From Gammaproteobacteria bacterium (GTDB lineage: Bacteria; Pseudomonadota; Gammaproteobacteria; Pseudomonadales; JADFDG01): DNA of 64,000 nt. Shown here one piece after another: positions 6,665 through 15,644 of this stretch. The stretch's first letter is position 1, and every line of letters begins with the position of its first letter. The stretch is from assembly GCA_018262975.1 (NCBI GenBank), contig JADFDG010000010.1, positions 1-64,000 of the forward strand. The letters are read 5' to 3'. The notes under the pieces are model-generated. The model was not told the origin of the DNA. It ran no database searches and was given only the letters and a program-made list of their open reading frames with translations. Made by a program: the position numbers and the translations under genes.

Positions 6665-8431
6665 ATGGGGTGGCTGGAGCGGCTGCAGTCGCGGGCGGAA
6701 GACCTGAAGGCGGTGCGGCGTGCCCTGCGCGCCCTGCCGCAGGTGCGGCCCGGCGCCCGCGCCACCATTGCCACCCTGCTGGCCGACCGGGCGCGCGCCC
6801 GGCCCGACGACAACGGGCTGATATTCGAGAGCCGCGTGTGGACCTGGCGCGAGCTGGACACCCAGGTGAACCGCTGGGGCCGCGAGTTCCTCGCCCGCGG
6901 CGTGCGCAGCGGCGACGTGGTGGCGCTGGTGATGGACAACCGCGCCGAGTACCTCGTGGCGCAGACGGCACTGGTGCGCATTGGCGCGGTGGTGTCGTTC
7001 ATCAACTGCAACCTCACCGGCGAGGCGCTGCGCCACGCCATCACGGTGTGCGGCAGCAGCGCACTGGTGGTGGGCAACGAGCATCGCGAGGCGGTGGAAC
7101 CGTTGCGCGAGTCGCTGGGCATCCTGCCGTCGCGCTGGTGGTACGCCGGCGAAGGTGATTGCCGCAACGTCGATACGCTGGAAGGCAGCGCCTGCCGGCA
7201 ATCGGCGGCGCCGCTGGACGTGCCGGCGCCGTCGCCGGATGCCACCGGCTGCTACATCTACACCTCGGGCACCACCGGGCTGCCGAAGGCGGCCATCGTC
7301 ACGCACCGTCGCTGGTTGCTGGCGGCGGCCGGCTTTGCGTTCGTGCTGGCCGATGCGCACGAGCACGACGTGATCTACTGCACGCTGCCGCTGTATCACT
7401 CCAGCGGGCAGTTCGCCGGCTGGGGCGGTGCGCTGTTTTCCGGTGCGGCATTGTTGCTGCGCCGCAAGTTTTCCACCCGCGAGTTCTGGACCGACGTGCA
7501 CGCCTGGCGCGCCACGGTGTTCCTGTACATTGGCGAGCTGTGCCGTTACCTGCTGAATGCGCCGGTGCAACCGATGGAGCGCGGCCACTGCCTGCGCGTG
7601 GCGGTGGGCAACGGGCTGCGCGAGACGCTGTGGGGGCCGTTCCAGCAGCGCTTCGGCGTGCCGCTGGTGCGCGAGTTCTACGGTTCCACCGAGGGCAACG
7701 TGGCGTTGCTGAACGTGGAAGGCCGCCCCGGTTACGTAGGCCGCCTGCGCGCCGGCATGGCGGTGGTGGCCTGCGACCCGGACACCAGCGAACCGCTGCG
7801 CGATGCCGCCGGCCGTTGCCGGCGCGTGGCCGTGGGCGAAACCGGCCTGATCATCGGCTTGATCAATCCGCTGATGAAATTCGACGGCTACCTGGACAAG
7901 AAGGCCACCAGCAGCAAGATCCTTGCCGACGTGTTCATCCGCGGCGACCGCTGGTTCAACACCGGCGACCTGGTGCGCGTGGACGAGGACGACTGGGTGG
8001 CGTTCGCCGATCGCGCCGGCGACAACTACCGCTGGAAGGGCGAGAACATTTCCGCCGGCGAGGTGGAAACCACCTTGCATGGTTGCCCGGGGCTGGTGGA
8101 AGCGATTGTTTACGGCGTGGAAGTGCCGGGTGCCGAAGGGCGTGCCGGCATGGCATCGCTGGTGATCGACGCGGAGTTCACCATGGAGGCGTTCGCCGCC
8201 TGGGTGCACGAGCGCGTGCCCACCTACCAGCAGCCGCGCTTCGTGCGCATCCTCGGCAGTGGCGCGCGCACCACCGGCACCTTCAAGTACCAGAAGGCGG
8301 CCTATCGCGCCGAAGGTTATGACCCGGCGCGCATCGACGACGCGCTGTACATCCGCCAGGACGGCCACTACCGCCCGCTGGACGCGGCGCGTTACGCGCA
8401 GATCGCCAGCGGCCAACGCACGGTGGACTGA
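6665..8431 (+). CDS. FATP-type long-chain acyl-CoA synthetase
   Basis: 588 residues of the ANL superfamily. Key motifs are the P-loop YIYTSGTTGLPKAA (about residue 197), YGSTEGN (about 339) and WFNTGDL with the following RAGDNYRWKGENIS hinge (about 430-460). The C-terminal TGTFKYQK carries the adenylation lysine. The sequence resembles the SLC27/FATP and FadD6 group, which activates long or very-long acyl chains to acyl-CoA, more than E. coli FadD. AGGTGA precedes the ATG. It lies 12 nt after the dehydrogenase and 2 nt before the AGPS-like gene. Confidence 0.88.
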   Translation: MGWLERLQSRAEDLKAVRRALRALPQVRPGARATIATLLADRARARPDDNGLIFESRVWTWRELDTQVNRWGREFLARGVRSGDVVALVMDNRAEYLVAQTALVRIGAVVSFINCNLTGEALRHAITVCGSSALVVGNEHREAVEPLRESLGILPSRWWYAGEGDCRNVDTLEGSACRQSAAPLDVPAPSPDATGCYIYTSGTTGLPKAAIVTHRRWLLAAAGFAFVLADAHEHDVIYCTLPLYHSSGQFAGWGGALFSGAALLLRRKFSTREFWTDVHAWRATVFLYIGELCRYLLNAPVQPMERGHCLRVAVGNGLRETLWGPFQQRFGVPLVREFYGSTEGNVALLNVEGRPGYVGRLRAGMAVVACDPDTSEPLRDAAGRCRRVAVGETGLIIGLINPLMKFDGYLDKKATSSKILADVFIRGDRWFNTGDLVRVDEDDWVAFADRAGDNYRWKGENISAGEVETTLHGCPGLVEAIVYGVEVPGAEGRAGMASLVIDAEFTMEAFAAWVHERVPTYQQPRFVRILGSGARTTGTFKYQKAAYRAEGYDPARIDDALYIRQDGHYRPLDAARYAQIASGQRTVD

Positions 8432-8433
8432 CC

Positions 8434-10038
8434 ATGTTCAACACCGACCGCAAGTTCTGGGGCTGGGGCGTGGAATCCAACGCCTTCCCGCAACCGATGC
8501 TGATGCTGGCGCGCGCCTTCCTGCAGGCGAAGTTCGGCGTGCCGCCGGCCGAGCCGCGCGCGGTGCCGTCGCTGGAGTCGTTGCGCATGCCGGAACCGGC
8601 GTTGGCGGTGCCGGCGGCGTTTGCCGACATCGTTACCGCCGATCGCTACCACCGTGCGGTGCACACTTACGGCAAGGCCTTCCGCGACGTGGTGCGCGCG
8701 CTGGACGGCGACTTCAGCGTGGCCCCCGACCTGGTGGCCTATCCGCGCGACGAGGACGAGGTGGCGCGCCTGCTGGCGTGGGCGCGTGCGGAGAACGTGG
8801 CGGTGATTCCCTTCGGCGGTGGCTCCACCGTGGTGGGCGGCGTGGAGCCGGACCGCGAGACGCGCGCGTCGCGTGCCGGCGTGCTGACGCTGGACCTGTG
8901 CCGGCTGGATCGCGTGCTGGAAGTGGACCGTGCGTCGCGCAGCGTGCGCGTGCAGGGCGGTACCTACGGGCCGGCGCTGGAAGCGCAACTGAAGCCGCAC
9001 GGTTACACGCTGCGCCATTACCCGCAGAGCTTCGAGTTCTCCACCGTGGGTGGCTGGATCGCCACGCGCGCCGGTGGCCATTACGCCACCAATTACACGC
9101 ACATCGATGATTTCGTGCAGGCCGTGCGCATGATTACGCCGCAGGGCGTGCTGGCCACGCGCCGCCTGCCCGGCAACGGCGCCGGTCCGCAGGAAGAGCG
9201 GCTGGTGCTGGGGTCCGAGGGCGTGTTCGGGGTGATCACCGAGGCCTGGCTGCGCGTGCAGGACATTCCGCGTTGCCGCGCCGCCTGCACGGTGAACTTC
9301 GAGACCTTTGCCGGCGGCGTGGCCGCCTGCCGCGCGCTGGCGCAGAGCGGGCTGTTCCCGTCGAACGCGCGCCTGATCGAGCGCGACGAGGCACTTTTCA
9401 TGGGCGCCGGCGACGGCACCCACCACATCCTGGTGCTGGGCTTCGAGTCGCCGTCGCTGCCGCAGGGCGACAAGCTGGAAGCTGCGCTGGCGATCTGCCG
9501 TGCCCACGAGGGCAAGCCGAAGAAGCCGCAGGTGCGCAACGACGGCGAGGGCGGTGCGTCCGACGACAGCGCCGATCAGTGGAAGCAATCGTTCCTGCGC
9601 GCGCCCTACCTGCGCGACGAGCTGGCGCGCATGGGCTACATCAGCGAGACCTTCGAGACCTGCACCACATGGGCGAATTTCCCGGTGCTGGATGCCGCGG
9701 TGCGCGCCGCGGCGGCGGAAGCCTTCGCGCACACTACCGGCCAGGGGCTGGTGACCTGCCGCTTCACGCACCTGTACCCGGACGGGCCGGCGCCCTACTA
9801 CACGATCATCGCGCCGTCGCGCGCCGGGCAGCAGCTGGCGCACTGGGACACCATCAAGACGGCCGTTTCGCGTGCGCTGGTCGAAAACGGCGCTACCATT
9901 ACGCACCACCACGCGGTCGGCAAGGACCACCGGCCGTTCTTCCTGATGCAGAACGCGGCGTTGTCGCTGGACATGCTGCGCGCCGCCAAGCGCGCGGTCG
10001 ACCCGGACGGGATCATGAACCCGGGGACGCTGCTGTAG
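8434..10038 (+). CDS. FAD-binding oxidase similar to alkyl-DHAP synthase (AGPS)
   Basis: 534 residues of the VAO/PCMH flavoprotein fold. The FAD-binding segment IPFGGGSTVVGGVEP is near residue 125; FPSNARLIERDE, VTCRFTHLYPDG and THHHAVGKDHRPFF (histidines 491-493) align with regions around the active-site arginine, tyrosine and HHH of alkyldihydroxyacetonephosphate synthase. AGPS swaps the acyl of acyl-DHAP for a fatty alcohol, the first ether-bond step of ether lipids. No DHAP acyltransferase or fatty-acyl reductase lies nearby, so a different flavin-dependent reaction on a lipid is also possible. It is translationally packed with the synthetase. Confidence 0.75.
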   Translation: MFNTDRKFWGWGVESNAFPQPMLMLARAFLQAKFGVPPAEPRAVPSLESLRMPEPALAVPAAFADIVTADRYHRAVHTYGKAFRDVVRALDGDFSVAPDLVAYPRDEDEVARLLAWARAENVAVIPFGGGSTVVGGVEPDRETRASRAGVLTLDLCRLDRVLEVDRASRSVRVQGGTYGPALEAQLKPHGYTLRHYPQSFEFSTVGGWIATRAGGHYATNYTHIDDFVQAVRMITPQGVLATRRLPGNGAGPQEERLVLGSEGVFGVITEAWLRVQDIPRCRAACTVNFETFAGGVAACRALAQSGLFPSNARLIERDEALFMGAGDGTHHILVLGFESPSLPQGDKLEAALAICRAHEGKPKKPQVRNDGEGGASDDSADQWKQSFLRAPYLRDELARMGYISETFETCTTWANFPVLDAAVRAAAAEAFAHTTGQGLVTCRFTHLYPDGPAPYYTIIAPSRAGQQLAHWDTIKTAVSRALVENGATITHHHAVGKDHRPFFLMQNAALSLDMLRAAKRAVDPDGIMNPGTLL

Positions 10039-10051
10039 TCGCGAGTCTTCC

Positions 10052-10855
10052 ATGAGCGAGTTCCTGTACGCCCGCGAGGGCGATTTCGTCGTGCCCACCG
10101 ACGCCGCCGGCAGCCCCTGGCATCCGTCCGTGCTGCACGGCGGTTCCGCCACCGGCCTGATGGGCCATGCCATCGAGGCGCTGGTGCCGCCCGGCTACGT
10201 GGTCACCCGCGTGACCATGGACCTGATGCGCCCGGTGCCCAAGGCGCCGATGACGGTGCACTCGCAGGTGGCGCGCGACGGTGCGCGGCTGAAGGTGATC
10301 GAGGTGGAAGTGCGCCACAACGGCAAGCCGGTGTGCCGCGCCAGCGCCGCGCTGGTGAAGACGCAGCACGTCACGCTGCCCGATTACGCCCCGGTGCCGC
10401 ATGCGCCGCCGCCGGGGCCCGAGGGGCTGGTGGCGGTGGATATCCAGGCGATGCTGGATTCGAAGGGGTTGCCGATTCCGCAAGGTTTGCACTCGCGCGT
10501 GGAAGTGCGCGCGCGCGAGATGTGGCTGGAGCGCGGCCGCAACATGAGCTGGCTGCGCCTGCCGTTCACGGTGATGCAGGGCGAGCCGCTGACGCCGTTC
10601 ACGCGCGTGTGTACGGCCTGCGACCTGGGTAATGGCGTGGCGCAGCTGAACATCGGCAACGGCGTGGGCATGATCAATGCCGACGTGACGCTGGCGCTGT
10701 ACCGCCTGCCGGAAGGTGAATGGATCGGCTTCGAGTCGGAAGCGCAGGTGCAGCCGACCGGCACGGGCATCGTGCATTCCACGCTGTATGACGCGCGCGG
10801 GTCGATCGGCTACGTGGTGCAGTCGGTGATGGTGAACGGCGAGTTCGCGGGGTAA
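10052..10855 (+). CDS. TesB-like acyl-CoA thioesterase (double hot-dog)
   Basis: 267 residues, with an N-terminal hot-dog around WHPSVLHGGSATGLMGHAIE and a C-terminal one around GMINADVTLALYRLPEGEWIGFESEAQV, as in acyl-CoA thioesterase II/TesB-like proteins. It should release free acid from acyl-CoA. It is the last gene of the lipid cluster, 13 nt after the AGPS-like gene, and is followed by a REP pair that closes the unit. Substrate chain length cannot be told from sequence. Confidence 0.8.
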   Translation: MSEFLYAREGDFVVPTDAAGSPWHPSVLHGGSATGLMGHAIEALVPPGYVVTRVTMDLMRPVPKAPMTVHSQVARDGARLKVIEVEVRHNGKPVCRASAALVKTQHVTLPDYAPVPHAPPPGPEGLVAVDIQAMLDSKGLPIPQGLHSRVEVRAREMWLERGRNMSWLRLPFTVMQGEPLTPFTRVCTACDLGNGVAQLNIGNGVGMINADVTLALYRLPEGEWIGFESEAQVQPTGTGIVHSTLYDARGSIGYVVQSVMVNGEFAG

Positions 10856-10864
10856 CTCCACCCT

Positions 10865-10920
10865 GTAGAGAGGGGGCCATGCCCCCGACGCCTTTATCGG
10901 GGGCATGGCCCCCTCTCTAC
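10865..10920. repeat. GTAG-REP inverted pair
   Basis: Units lie at 10865-10888 (plus) and 10897-10920 (inverted), separated by 8 nt. They could fold into one long hairpin of about 24 bp. The pair lies between the convergent thioesterase and envZ genes. Confidence 0.9.
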
Positions 10921-10932
10921 GAAGAGCGGGGC

Positions 10933-12249
10933 CTACGAGAAGCGGGTGCTGCGCTCGCTGGTGGGCAGGAATACGCGGATGACCAGGCCGCCGCCGTCGC
11001 GGTTGCGCAACTCCAGCCGCCCGCCGTGCATGGTGGCGATGCGTTGCACGATGGCCAGGCCCAGTCCCGAGCCCTTGGTGGTGCGTGCCTTGTCGCCGCG
11101 CATGAACGGCTGCAGCAGTTCCGCCATCTGCGCCTCGGGCACGCCCGGGCCGCGGTCGGACACCGACAGGATCACCGCGCCGCGAATCGGCCGCGTGCGC
11201 ACGTCGATGTCGCCTTCGGGGGCGTAGCGGAAGGCGTTGGTGAGCAGGTTGTCGAGCAGGCGCTTGATGGCCAGGCGGCGGAACGGCACTTGCGGGATGT
11301 CGCCGAGGTCCAGTTTCACGCGCGCCGGGTCGTAGGCCTGCGCGGTTTCGCGCACCAGTGCGTTGAGGTCGGCCGGCAGCACCGGTTCGTCGCGGCCGTC
11401 GCGGATGAACGAGATGAACTGGTCGATGATGGCGTCCATGTCCTCGATGTCGCGGACGATGCCGTCGCGCAGTTCGGCGTCGTCGAGGAACTCCGCGGAC
11501 AGGCGGATGCGCGTGAGCGGCGTGCGCAGGTCGTGCGAGACGCCGGCCAGCAGAAGTTCGCGGTCCTTGCGGGCGTTTTCCAGGTCGCGCGCCATGCGGT
11601 TGAACACGCGGTTCACGTCCACGAATTCCTGCGGGCCGCGCTTTTCTTCCAGGCGCGGCAGGCCGTCGCCGCTGCCCACGCGCTGCGCGGCTGCCGACAA
11701 CTTGCGCAGGTGGCGGTTGAGCTGGCTGGAAATCAGGAACGCCGCCACCAGTGACAGGATCGGGTTGACGATGGCGTAGGCGATGATCACGTAGCGGTCG
11801 TACTGGCGCAGGAACTTCCACGGCACCACCAGCCAGGTGTCGCCGAAGCTCGGCGCATGCACCCACACCACCGGTGACTTGCGGAACTCCAGGCGCACTT
11901 CCACCGGTTCGCGCAGTTCGTCAGCCACCTGCTGTGCGTAAACGCGCACCACGTAATCGAGGAACGGGAAGCTTTCGTGTGGCGGCACTTCGCCGGCTTG
12001 CGGCACGCGCGCGGAGATGCCGGTGGCCGTCTGCAGTTCCTCGCGCAGGCGCGCCACGCTCGCATCGGGCGGCGCGTGGAAATAGTTGTTGGCCTGCAGT
12101 ACGGTGAACTGCCCGTACAGGCGCACGCTGGGCAGGTACTGGTTGTCGAGGAAGAACAGGAACGACAGGAACTGGCTGGCGGAAATCACCAGCAGGATGA
12201 CGACGGTCGTCCGCCAGAAGGAGGTGCGTGGCAGCAGGCGGATCTTCAC
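10933..12249 (-). CDS. envZ: EnvZ-type sensor histidine kinase
   Basis: 438 residues. Transmembrane segments lie at about 14-34 and 155-175, flanking a periplasmic sensor of about 120 residues. A HAMP linker follows, then the H-box [16 protein letters not shown] (H239), and then the N-box [21 protein letters not shown] and GSGLGLAIV of the ATPase domain. It phosphorylates the OmpR-type regulator encoded just before it. The start is GTG at 12249, 7 nt after the ompR stop; the open frame continues into ompR but that is a shadow. The pair most likely senses envelope or osmotic conditions, as in other proteobacteria. Confidence 0.87.
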   Translation of the reverse strand: MKIRLLPRTSFWRTTVVILLVISASQFLSFLFFLDNQYLPSVRLYGQFTVLQANNYFHAPPDASVARLREELQTATGISARVPQAGEVPPHESFPFLDYVVRVYAQQVADELREPVEVRLEFRKSPVVWVHAPSFGDTWLVVPWKFLRQYDRYVIIAYAIVNPILSLVAAFLISSQLNRHLRKLSAAAQRVGSGDGLPRLEEKRGPQEFVDVNRVFNRMARDLENARKDRELLLAGVSHDLRTPLTRIRLSAEFLDDAELRDGIVRDIEDMDAIIDQFISFIRDGRDEPVLPADLNALVRETAQAYDPARVKLDLGDIPQVPFRRLAIKRLLDNLLTNAFRYAPEGDIDVRTRPIRGAVILSVSDRGPGVPEAQMAELLQPFMRGDKARTTKGSGLGLAIVQRIATMHGGRLELRNRDGGGLVIRVFLPTSERSTRFS

Positions 12250-12256
12250 GCGGACC

Positions 12257-12994
12257 TTACGCGCCGTCCGGCACGAACACGTAGCCCACGCCCCATACCG
12301 TCTGGATGTAGCGGGCGTTGGCGGGGTCTTCCTCGACGATGCGGCGCAGGCGCGATACCTGCACGTCGATGGAGCGTTCCATGGCGCTCCATTCACGGCC
12401 GCGCGCCAGGTTCATCAGCTTGTCGCGGGTGAGCGGTTCGCGCGGGTGGGTGACCAGCGCCTTCAGCACGGCGAATTCGCCGGTGGTGAGCGGCACCGGT
12501 TCGTCGTTGCGGAACAGGCTGCGGGTGGACAGGTCGAGGCGGAACGGGCCGAAGGTGACGGTCTCGGCCTTCTGGCTGGGCGCGCCGGGGATCTCCTTCA
12601 CCTGGCGGCGCAGTACGGCCTTGATGCGAGCCGCCAGTTCGCGCGGATTGAACGGCTTGGGCAGGTAGTCGTCGGCGCCGGCGTCCAGGCCGGTGATGCG
12701 GTCGCCCTCGTCGCCCTTGGCGGTGAGCATGATGATGGGTACCGCGCTGCCCTTTTCGCGCAGGCGCTGGCAAATGGACAGGCCGTCCTCACCGGGCAGC
12801 ATCAGGTCCAGCACCACCAGGTGGTAGATCTCGCGGGACAGCGCCCGCTCCATCTGCTCGCCGTCGCCCACGGCCTTCACCGCGTAGCCCTCTTCCTCCA
12901 GGAAGCGCTGCAGCAGGTTGCGCAGGCGGGCGTCGTCGTCGACGACCAGGATCTTCTCGGTCGGCTGTTCGCGTGGCTCGGTGGCGGTGGACAT
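12257..12994 (-). CDS. ompR: OmpR-type response regulator
   Basis: 245 residues: a receiver domain with acidic pocket VVDDD and phospho-acceptor D63 ([11 protein letters not shown]), TAK and KPF motifs, then a winged-helix domain ([13 protein letters not shown]... [17 protein letters not shown]... [10 protein letters not shown]). The high similarity to OmpR over [20 protein letters not shown] supports the symbol. It precedes envZ by 7 nt and diverges from pilH. The start [10 protein letters not shown] at 12994 has only a weak GGGGAA before it. Confidence 0.88.
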   Translation of the reverse strand: MSTATEPREQPTEKILVVDDDARLRNLLQRFLEEEGYAVKAVGDGEQMERALSREIYHLVVLDLMLPGEDGLSICQRLREKGSAVPIIMLTAKGDEGDRITGLDAGADDYLPKPFNPRELAARIKAVLRRQVKEIPGAPSQKAETVTFGPFRLDLSTRSLFRNDEPVPLTTGEFAVLKALVTHPREPLTRDKLMNLARGREWSAMERSIDVQVSRLRRIVEEDPANARYIQTVWGVGYVFVPDGA

Positions 12995-13182
12995 GCGCGT
13001 GGGGTTCCCCGGGTAAGGCGGATGGTGGACGGACGCCGGCCCGGACCCGGGGTGTCCGGGTTGCGGGCGGGGGCATTTTACATCACGCGGCAGGGGTATT
13101 CCGGTGGCGGTCGCGGATGCCGGCCAGCGATGTGCGGTGCGTCGCGGAACCCGGACGGTGGCCTGTCCGGGGTGGGTGGCCG

Positions 13183-13191
13183 TGCTATCAT
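13183..13191 (+). promoter_or_regulatory. Extended -10 promoter of pilH
   Basis: TGCTATCAT (TGC + TATCAT) lies about 70 nt upstream of the pilH start. The same TGCTATNAT core recurs upstream of hemB and trxA. No good -35 is seen. Confidence 0.5.
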
Positions 13192-13263
13192 TTCGGCGCC
13201 GGAACATGGGGTTCATGCCCCTCAAATCCAATAACGACAGGACCGGCATCCTGGAGGCAGTGA

Positions 13264-13632
13264 ATGGCGCGCATTCTCGTGGTCGACGATTCGCCGACGC
13301 AGCTCGCGAACCTGGTGAGGTTGCTCGAGGCCAACGGGCACGCCACGGTGACCGCCGACAACGGCATGAAAGGCGTCGAGATGGCCGAAAAGGAGCAGCC
13401 GGACCTCATCCTCATGGACGTGGTCATGCCGGAGCTCAACGGCTTCCAGGCCACCCGCAAGATTACCAAGAACCCCAAGACCGAGCATATCCCCGTGGTC
13501 CTGGTGACCACCAAGGACCAGGAGACCGACAAGGTCTGGGGCGAGCGCCAGGGCGCCAGCGGCTACATCACCAAGCCGCCCAATGAGCAGGAGCTCATGG
13601 CCAAGATCAACGAGCTGCTCGCCGCCCGCTGA
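13264..13632 (+). CDS. pilH: PilH-type single-domain response regulator
   Basis: 122 residues, a stand-alone CheY-like receiver with phospho-acceptor D52 (LILMDVVMPELNGFQ). VLVTTKDQETDKVWGERQGA is the hallmark of PilH, the Chp-pathway regulator that influences type IV pilus retraction and twitching. GGAGG at 13253-13257 sets the start. No other pil genes are in the window: it stands alone between ompR and the surface-protein operon. PilG is the alternative, but this motif favours PilH. Confidence 0.85.
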   Translation: MARILVVDDSPTQLANLVRLLEANGHATVTADNGMKGVEMAEKEQPDLILMDVVMPELNGFQATRKITKNPKTEHIPVVLVTTKDQETDKVWGERQGASGYITKPPNEQELMAKINELLAAR

Positions 13633-13648
13633 CCGCATTCCGGTATCC

Positions 13649-13764
13649 GTAGAGAGGGGGCCATGCCCCCGATTGCTTGTGCTCCCGGCCCGTCTGTAGA
13701 GAGGGGGCCATGCCCCCGATGGGGATGGAGAGCAAAGGCGTCGGGGGCATGGCCCCCTCTCTAC
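13649..13764. repeat. GTAG-REP triplet (two direct, one inverted)
   Basis: Units lie at 13649-13672 and 13696-13719 (plus) and 13741-13764 (inverted), the same arrangement as the 5289-5390 cluster. It occupies the first half of the 300-bp gap between pilH and the DUF11 operon. Confidence 0.9.
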
Positions 13765-13858
13765 ATTGGGGTCGGGGCAGGGATACCGTTGGTCTCCAGC
13801 GTACGACCGTTCGGTGGCCGGTGGTCGGGATTCGTCAGTCTTTCCGGGGGGTTGGCGC

Positions 13859-13888
13859 TGGACTAGGACATTCTTCTGAATCTAGAAT
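13859..13888 (+). promoter_or_regulatory. Possible promoter of the DUF11 operon
   Basis: TGGACT (13859-13864) and TAGAAT (13883-13888) with an 18-nt spacer lie in the only AT-rich part of this gap, about 45 nt before the GTG start. The palindrome GGTTAACC (13897-13904) follows and could be an operator. Confidence 0.35.
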
Positions 13889-13932
13889 TGTGACCTGGTT
13901 AACCTTTTCGGGGCTGGCACCGCCAGGCACAA

Positions 13933-14994
13933 GTGAACGTCGTAGCGGGATTGCTGCGGACTGCCGTGAGGCGCCAGGGAGGCGCGCCCCGGTCCCGGGT
14001 ATCCCAACCTCCTCAATACCTCCGCCGTAACCTCCTGGTTGCTGCCCTGCTGTCACTGGCTTGCCAGTGGCCCGGGTACGCGCGTGCCATCGGTACCGAC
14101 GCCGGCACCAGCATCGTCAACACCGCCACGGCCAGCTTTGACGTGGCCGGACTTCCCGGTACCCCGGTGTCCGCCGTCGATACCTTCCTGGTCGACGAGA
14201 TCCTCGACGTGGCAGTGGTGGCCGACGACGCCACGTACGTGAACGCGACCTCGCCGGGCACGAATGCCGCGCTGGCATTCACCGTGACCAACACCGGCAA
14301 CGGCCCCGAGCCGTACCGCCTGGTGGTGGACGGCAGCCTCGCGGGCGACAACTTCGACCCGCAGAACCTGCGCATCTACCTCGACAACGGCGACGGCGTG
14401 TTCGGCGCGGGCACCGACACCTTGTACGTGCTCGACGGCAACAATCCGCTGCTGGTGGCCGACGCGTCCCGCCGCGTGTTCGTGGTGGCCGACACGCCGG
14501 CGGCGCTGGCGGCCGGTGCCATTGGGCTGGTGCAACTGACCGCCACTGCGCAGACCGGCAGCGGTGCGCCCGGCACGGTGTTCGCGGGCGCCGGCGAGAA
14601 CGGCGTGGACGCGGTGGCCGGCAGCAGCACCGCCAGCGATGACGCGCAGAACGGCTATCTCGTCGCGCAGGTCACCACCACGCTGGTGAAGTCGCAGGCG
14701 GTGGACGACCACGCCGGCGGTTCGCTGCCCGCGTCGGGTTCCACCATCACATACACGCTCACCTTCACCGTGTCGGGCGTCGGCAGCATCGGCGACGTGC
14801 TGGTGGCCGACACGATTCCGGCCGACACCACTTATGTACCGGGCAGCATGACGCTGAACGGCCTGCCACTCACCGACGCCACCGGCGACGACGAGGGGCG
14901 CTTCACCGGCACGCGCATTGAAGTGCGTCCGGGCGGCGGCACGCTGGTCGCGCCGACCGTGCAGGTCATCACGTTCGACACCGACATCAACTGA
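13933..14994 (+). CDS. Exported DUF11-type surface protein (first gene of set)
   Basis: 353 residues from a GTG start. A long basic n-region leads to a Sec signal (LRRNLLVAALLSLACQWPGYARA), followed by mature GTDAGTSIVNTATASFDV. Beta-rich modules follow, including a TVTNTGNGPEPYRLVVDG segment and a C-terminal DUF11/TIGR01451-type domain (STITYTLTFTVSGVGSIGDVL, VADTIPADTTYVPGSM). The protein ends VQVITFDTDIN. Its mature N-terminus is nearly the same as that of the gene at 15645, so the two are related secreted beta-sandwich proteins. The function is unknown; the family is usually on the cell surface. The next gene starts 43 nt later. Confidence 0.7.
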   Translation: MNVVAGLLRTAVRRQGGAPRSRVSQPPQYLRRNLLVAALLSLACQWPGYARAIGTDAGTSIVNTATASFDVAGLPGTPVSAVDTFLVDEILDVAVVADDATYVNATSPGTNAALAFTVTNTGNGPEPYRLVVDGSLAGDNFDPQNLRIYLDNGDGVFGAGTDTLYVLDGNNPLLVADASRRVFVVADTPAALAAGAIGLVQLTATAQTGSGAPGTVFAGAGENGVDAVAGSSTASDDAQNGYLVAQVTTTLVKSQAVDDHAGGSLPASGSTITYTLTFTVSGVGSIGDVLVADTIPADTTYVPGSMTLNGLPLTDATGDDEGRFTGTRIEVRPGGGTLVAPTVQVITFDTDIN

Positions 14995-15037
14995 GCAACA
15001 GGTGCGGCGCAAGCCGGCGCACCGGGAGAGCAACGAC

Positions 15038-15523
15038 ATGATCAGGCAATTCATCACGGCGGGCGTCCTCGCGCTGGCTTTCATCGCGCCGGTCGCCGAC
15101 GCCGCAGGCACGGTGGAACTCACCGTGAAGTCCCTGCAGGAAGTGCAGGTGACCGACAAGAACGGCAAGATCACGAAGAAAACCGTACCGGTGGCGAAAG
15201 TGGTGCCGGGCGACGAAGTCATCTACGTGATCTCGTATGCCAACAAGGGCAAGCAGCCGGCGGACAACGTGGTGATCACCAACCCGGTGCCCGCGCCCGT
15301 TGCGTTCCGCGCCGGCACGTCCGCCGCGGCCGGTGCCACCGACACGGTGTCGGTCGACGGCGGCAAGACCTTCGGCAAGCTCGAGGCGCTGGCCGTGCCG
15401 GGCGCCGATGGCAAGCCGCGCGCCGCCACCGGTGCCGATGTCACCCACGTGCAATGGAAATTGAACGCACCGGTGAAGGCCGGTGCGTCCGGCAGCGTGA
15501 GCTACCGCGTGGTGATCGAGTAA
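15038..15523 (+). CDS. Small exported DUF11-type protein
   Basis: 161 residues. The signal peptide MIRQFITAGVLALAFIAPVADA is followed by a single DUF11-like beta-sandwich (VVPGDEVIYVISYANKGKQP, ADNVVITNPVPAPVAFRAGT) and a final strand ending SVSYRVVIE. GGGAGAG at 15024-15030 gives a clear start. With only one module, it is the smallest member of the set and may act as a subunit, cap or chaperone for the larger ones; that is inference. It contains no cysteine. Confidence 0.75.
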   Translation: MIRQFITAGVLALAFIAPVADAAGTVELTVKSLQEVQVTDKNGKITKKTVPVAKVVPGDEVIYVISYANKGKQPADNVVITNPVPAPVAFRAGTSAAAGATDTVSVDGGKTFGKLEALAVPGADGKPRAATGADVTHVQWKLNAPVKAGASGSVSYRVVIE

Positions 15524-15644
15524 GGCGTTCGCGGGCGGCGCCGGATGCGTCGCCCGGATATTCGCAGGATGCATGGCAAGACGCGCAACACCGCAACAGG
15601 CAGCCGGGTTCGCCCGGACTACAACAGGCAATGAGGAAAGCATC

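Noticed and set aside
5396-8416. 1006-residue minus-strand frame
   Set aside because: Antisense shadow of the dehydrogenase and synthetase genes.
13889-13904. Crp/Clp site TGTGACCTGGTTAACC
   Set aside because: Only the first half matches TGTGA-N6-TCACA.
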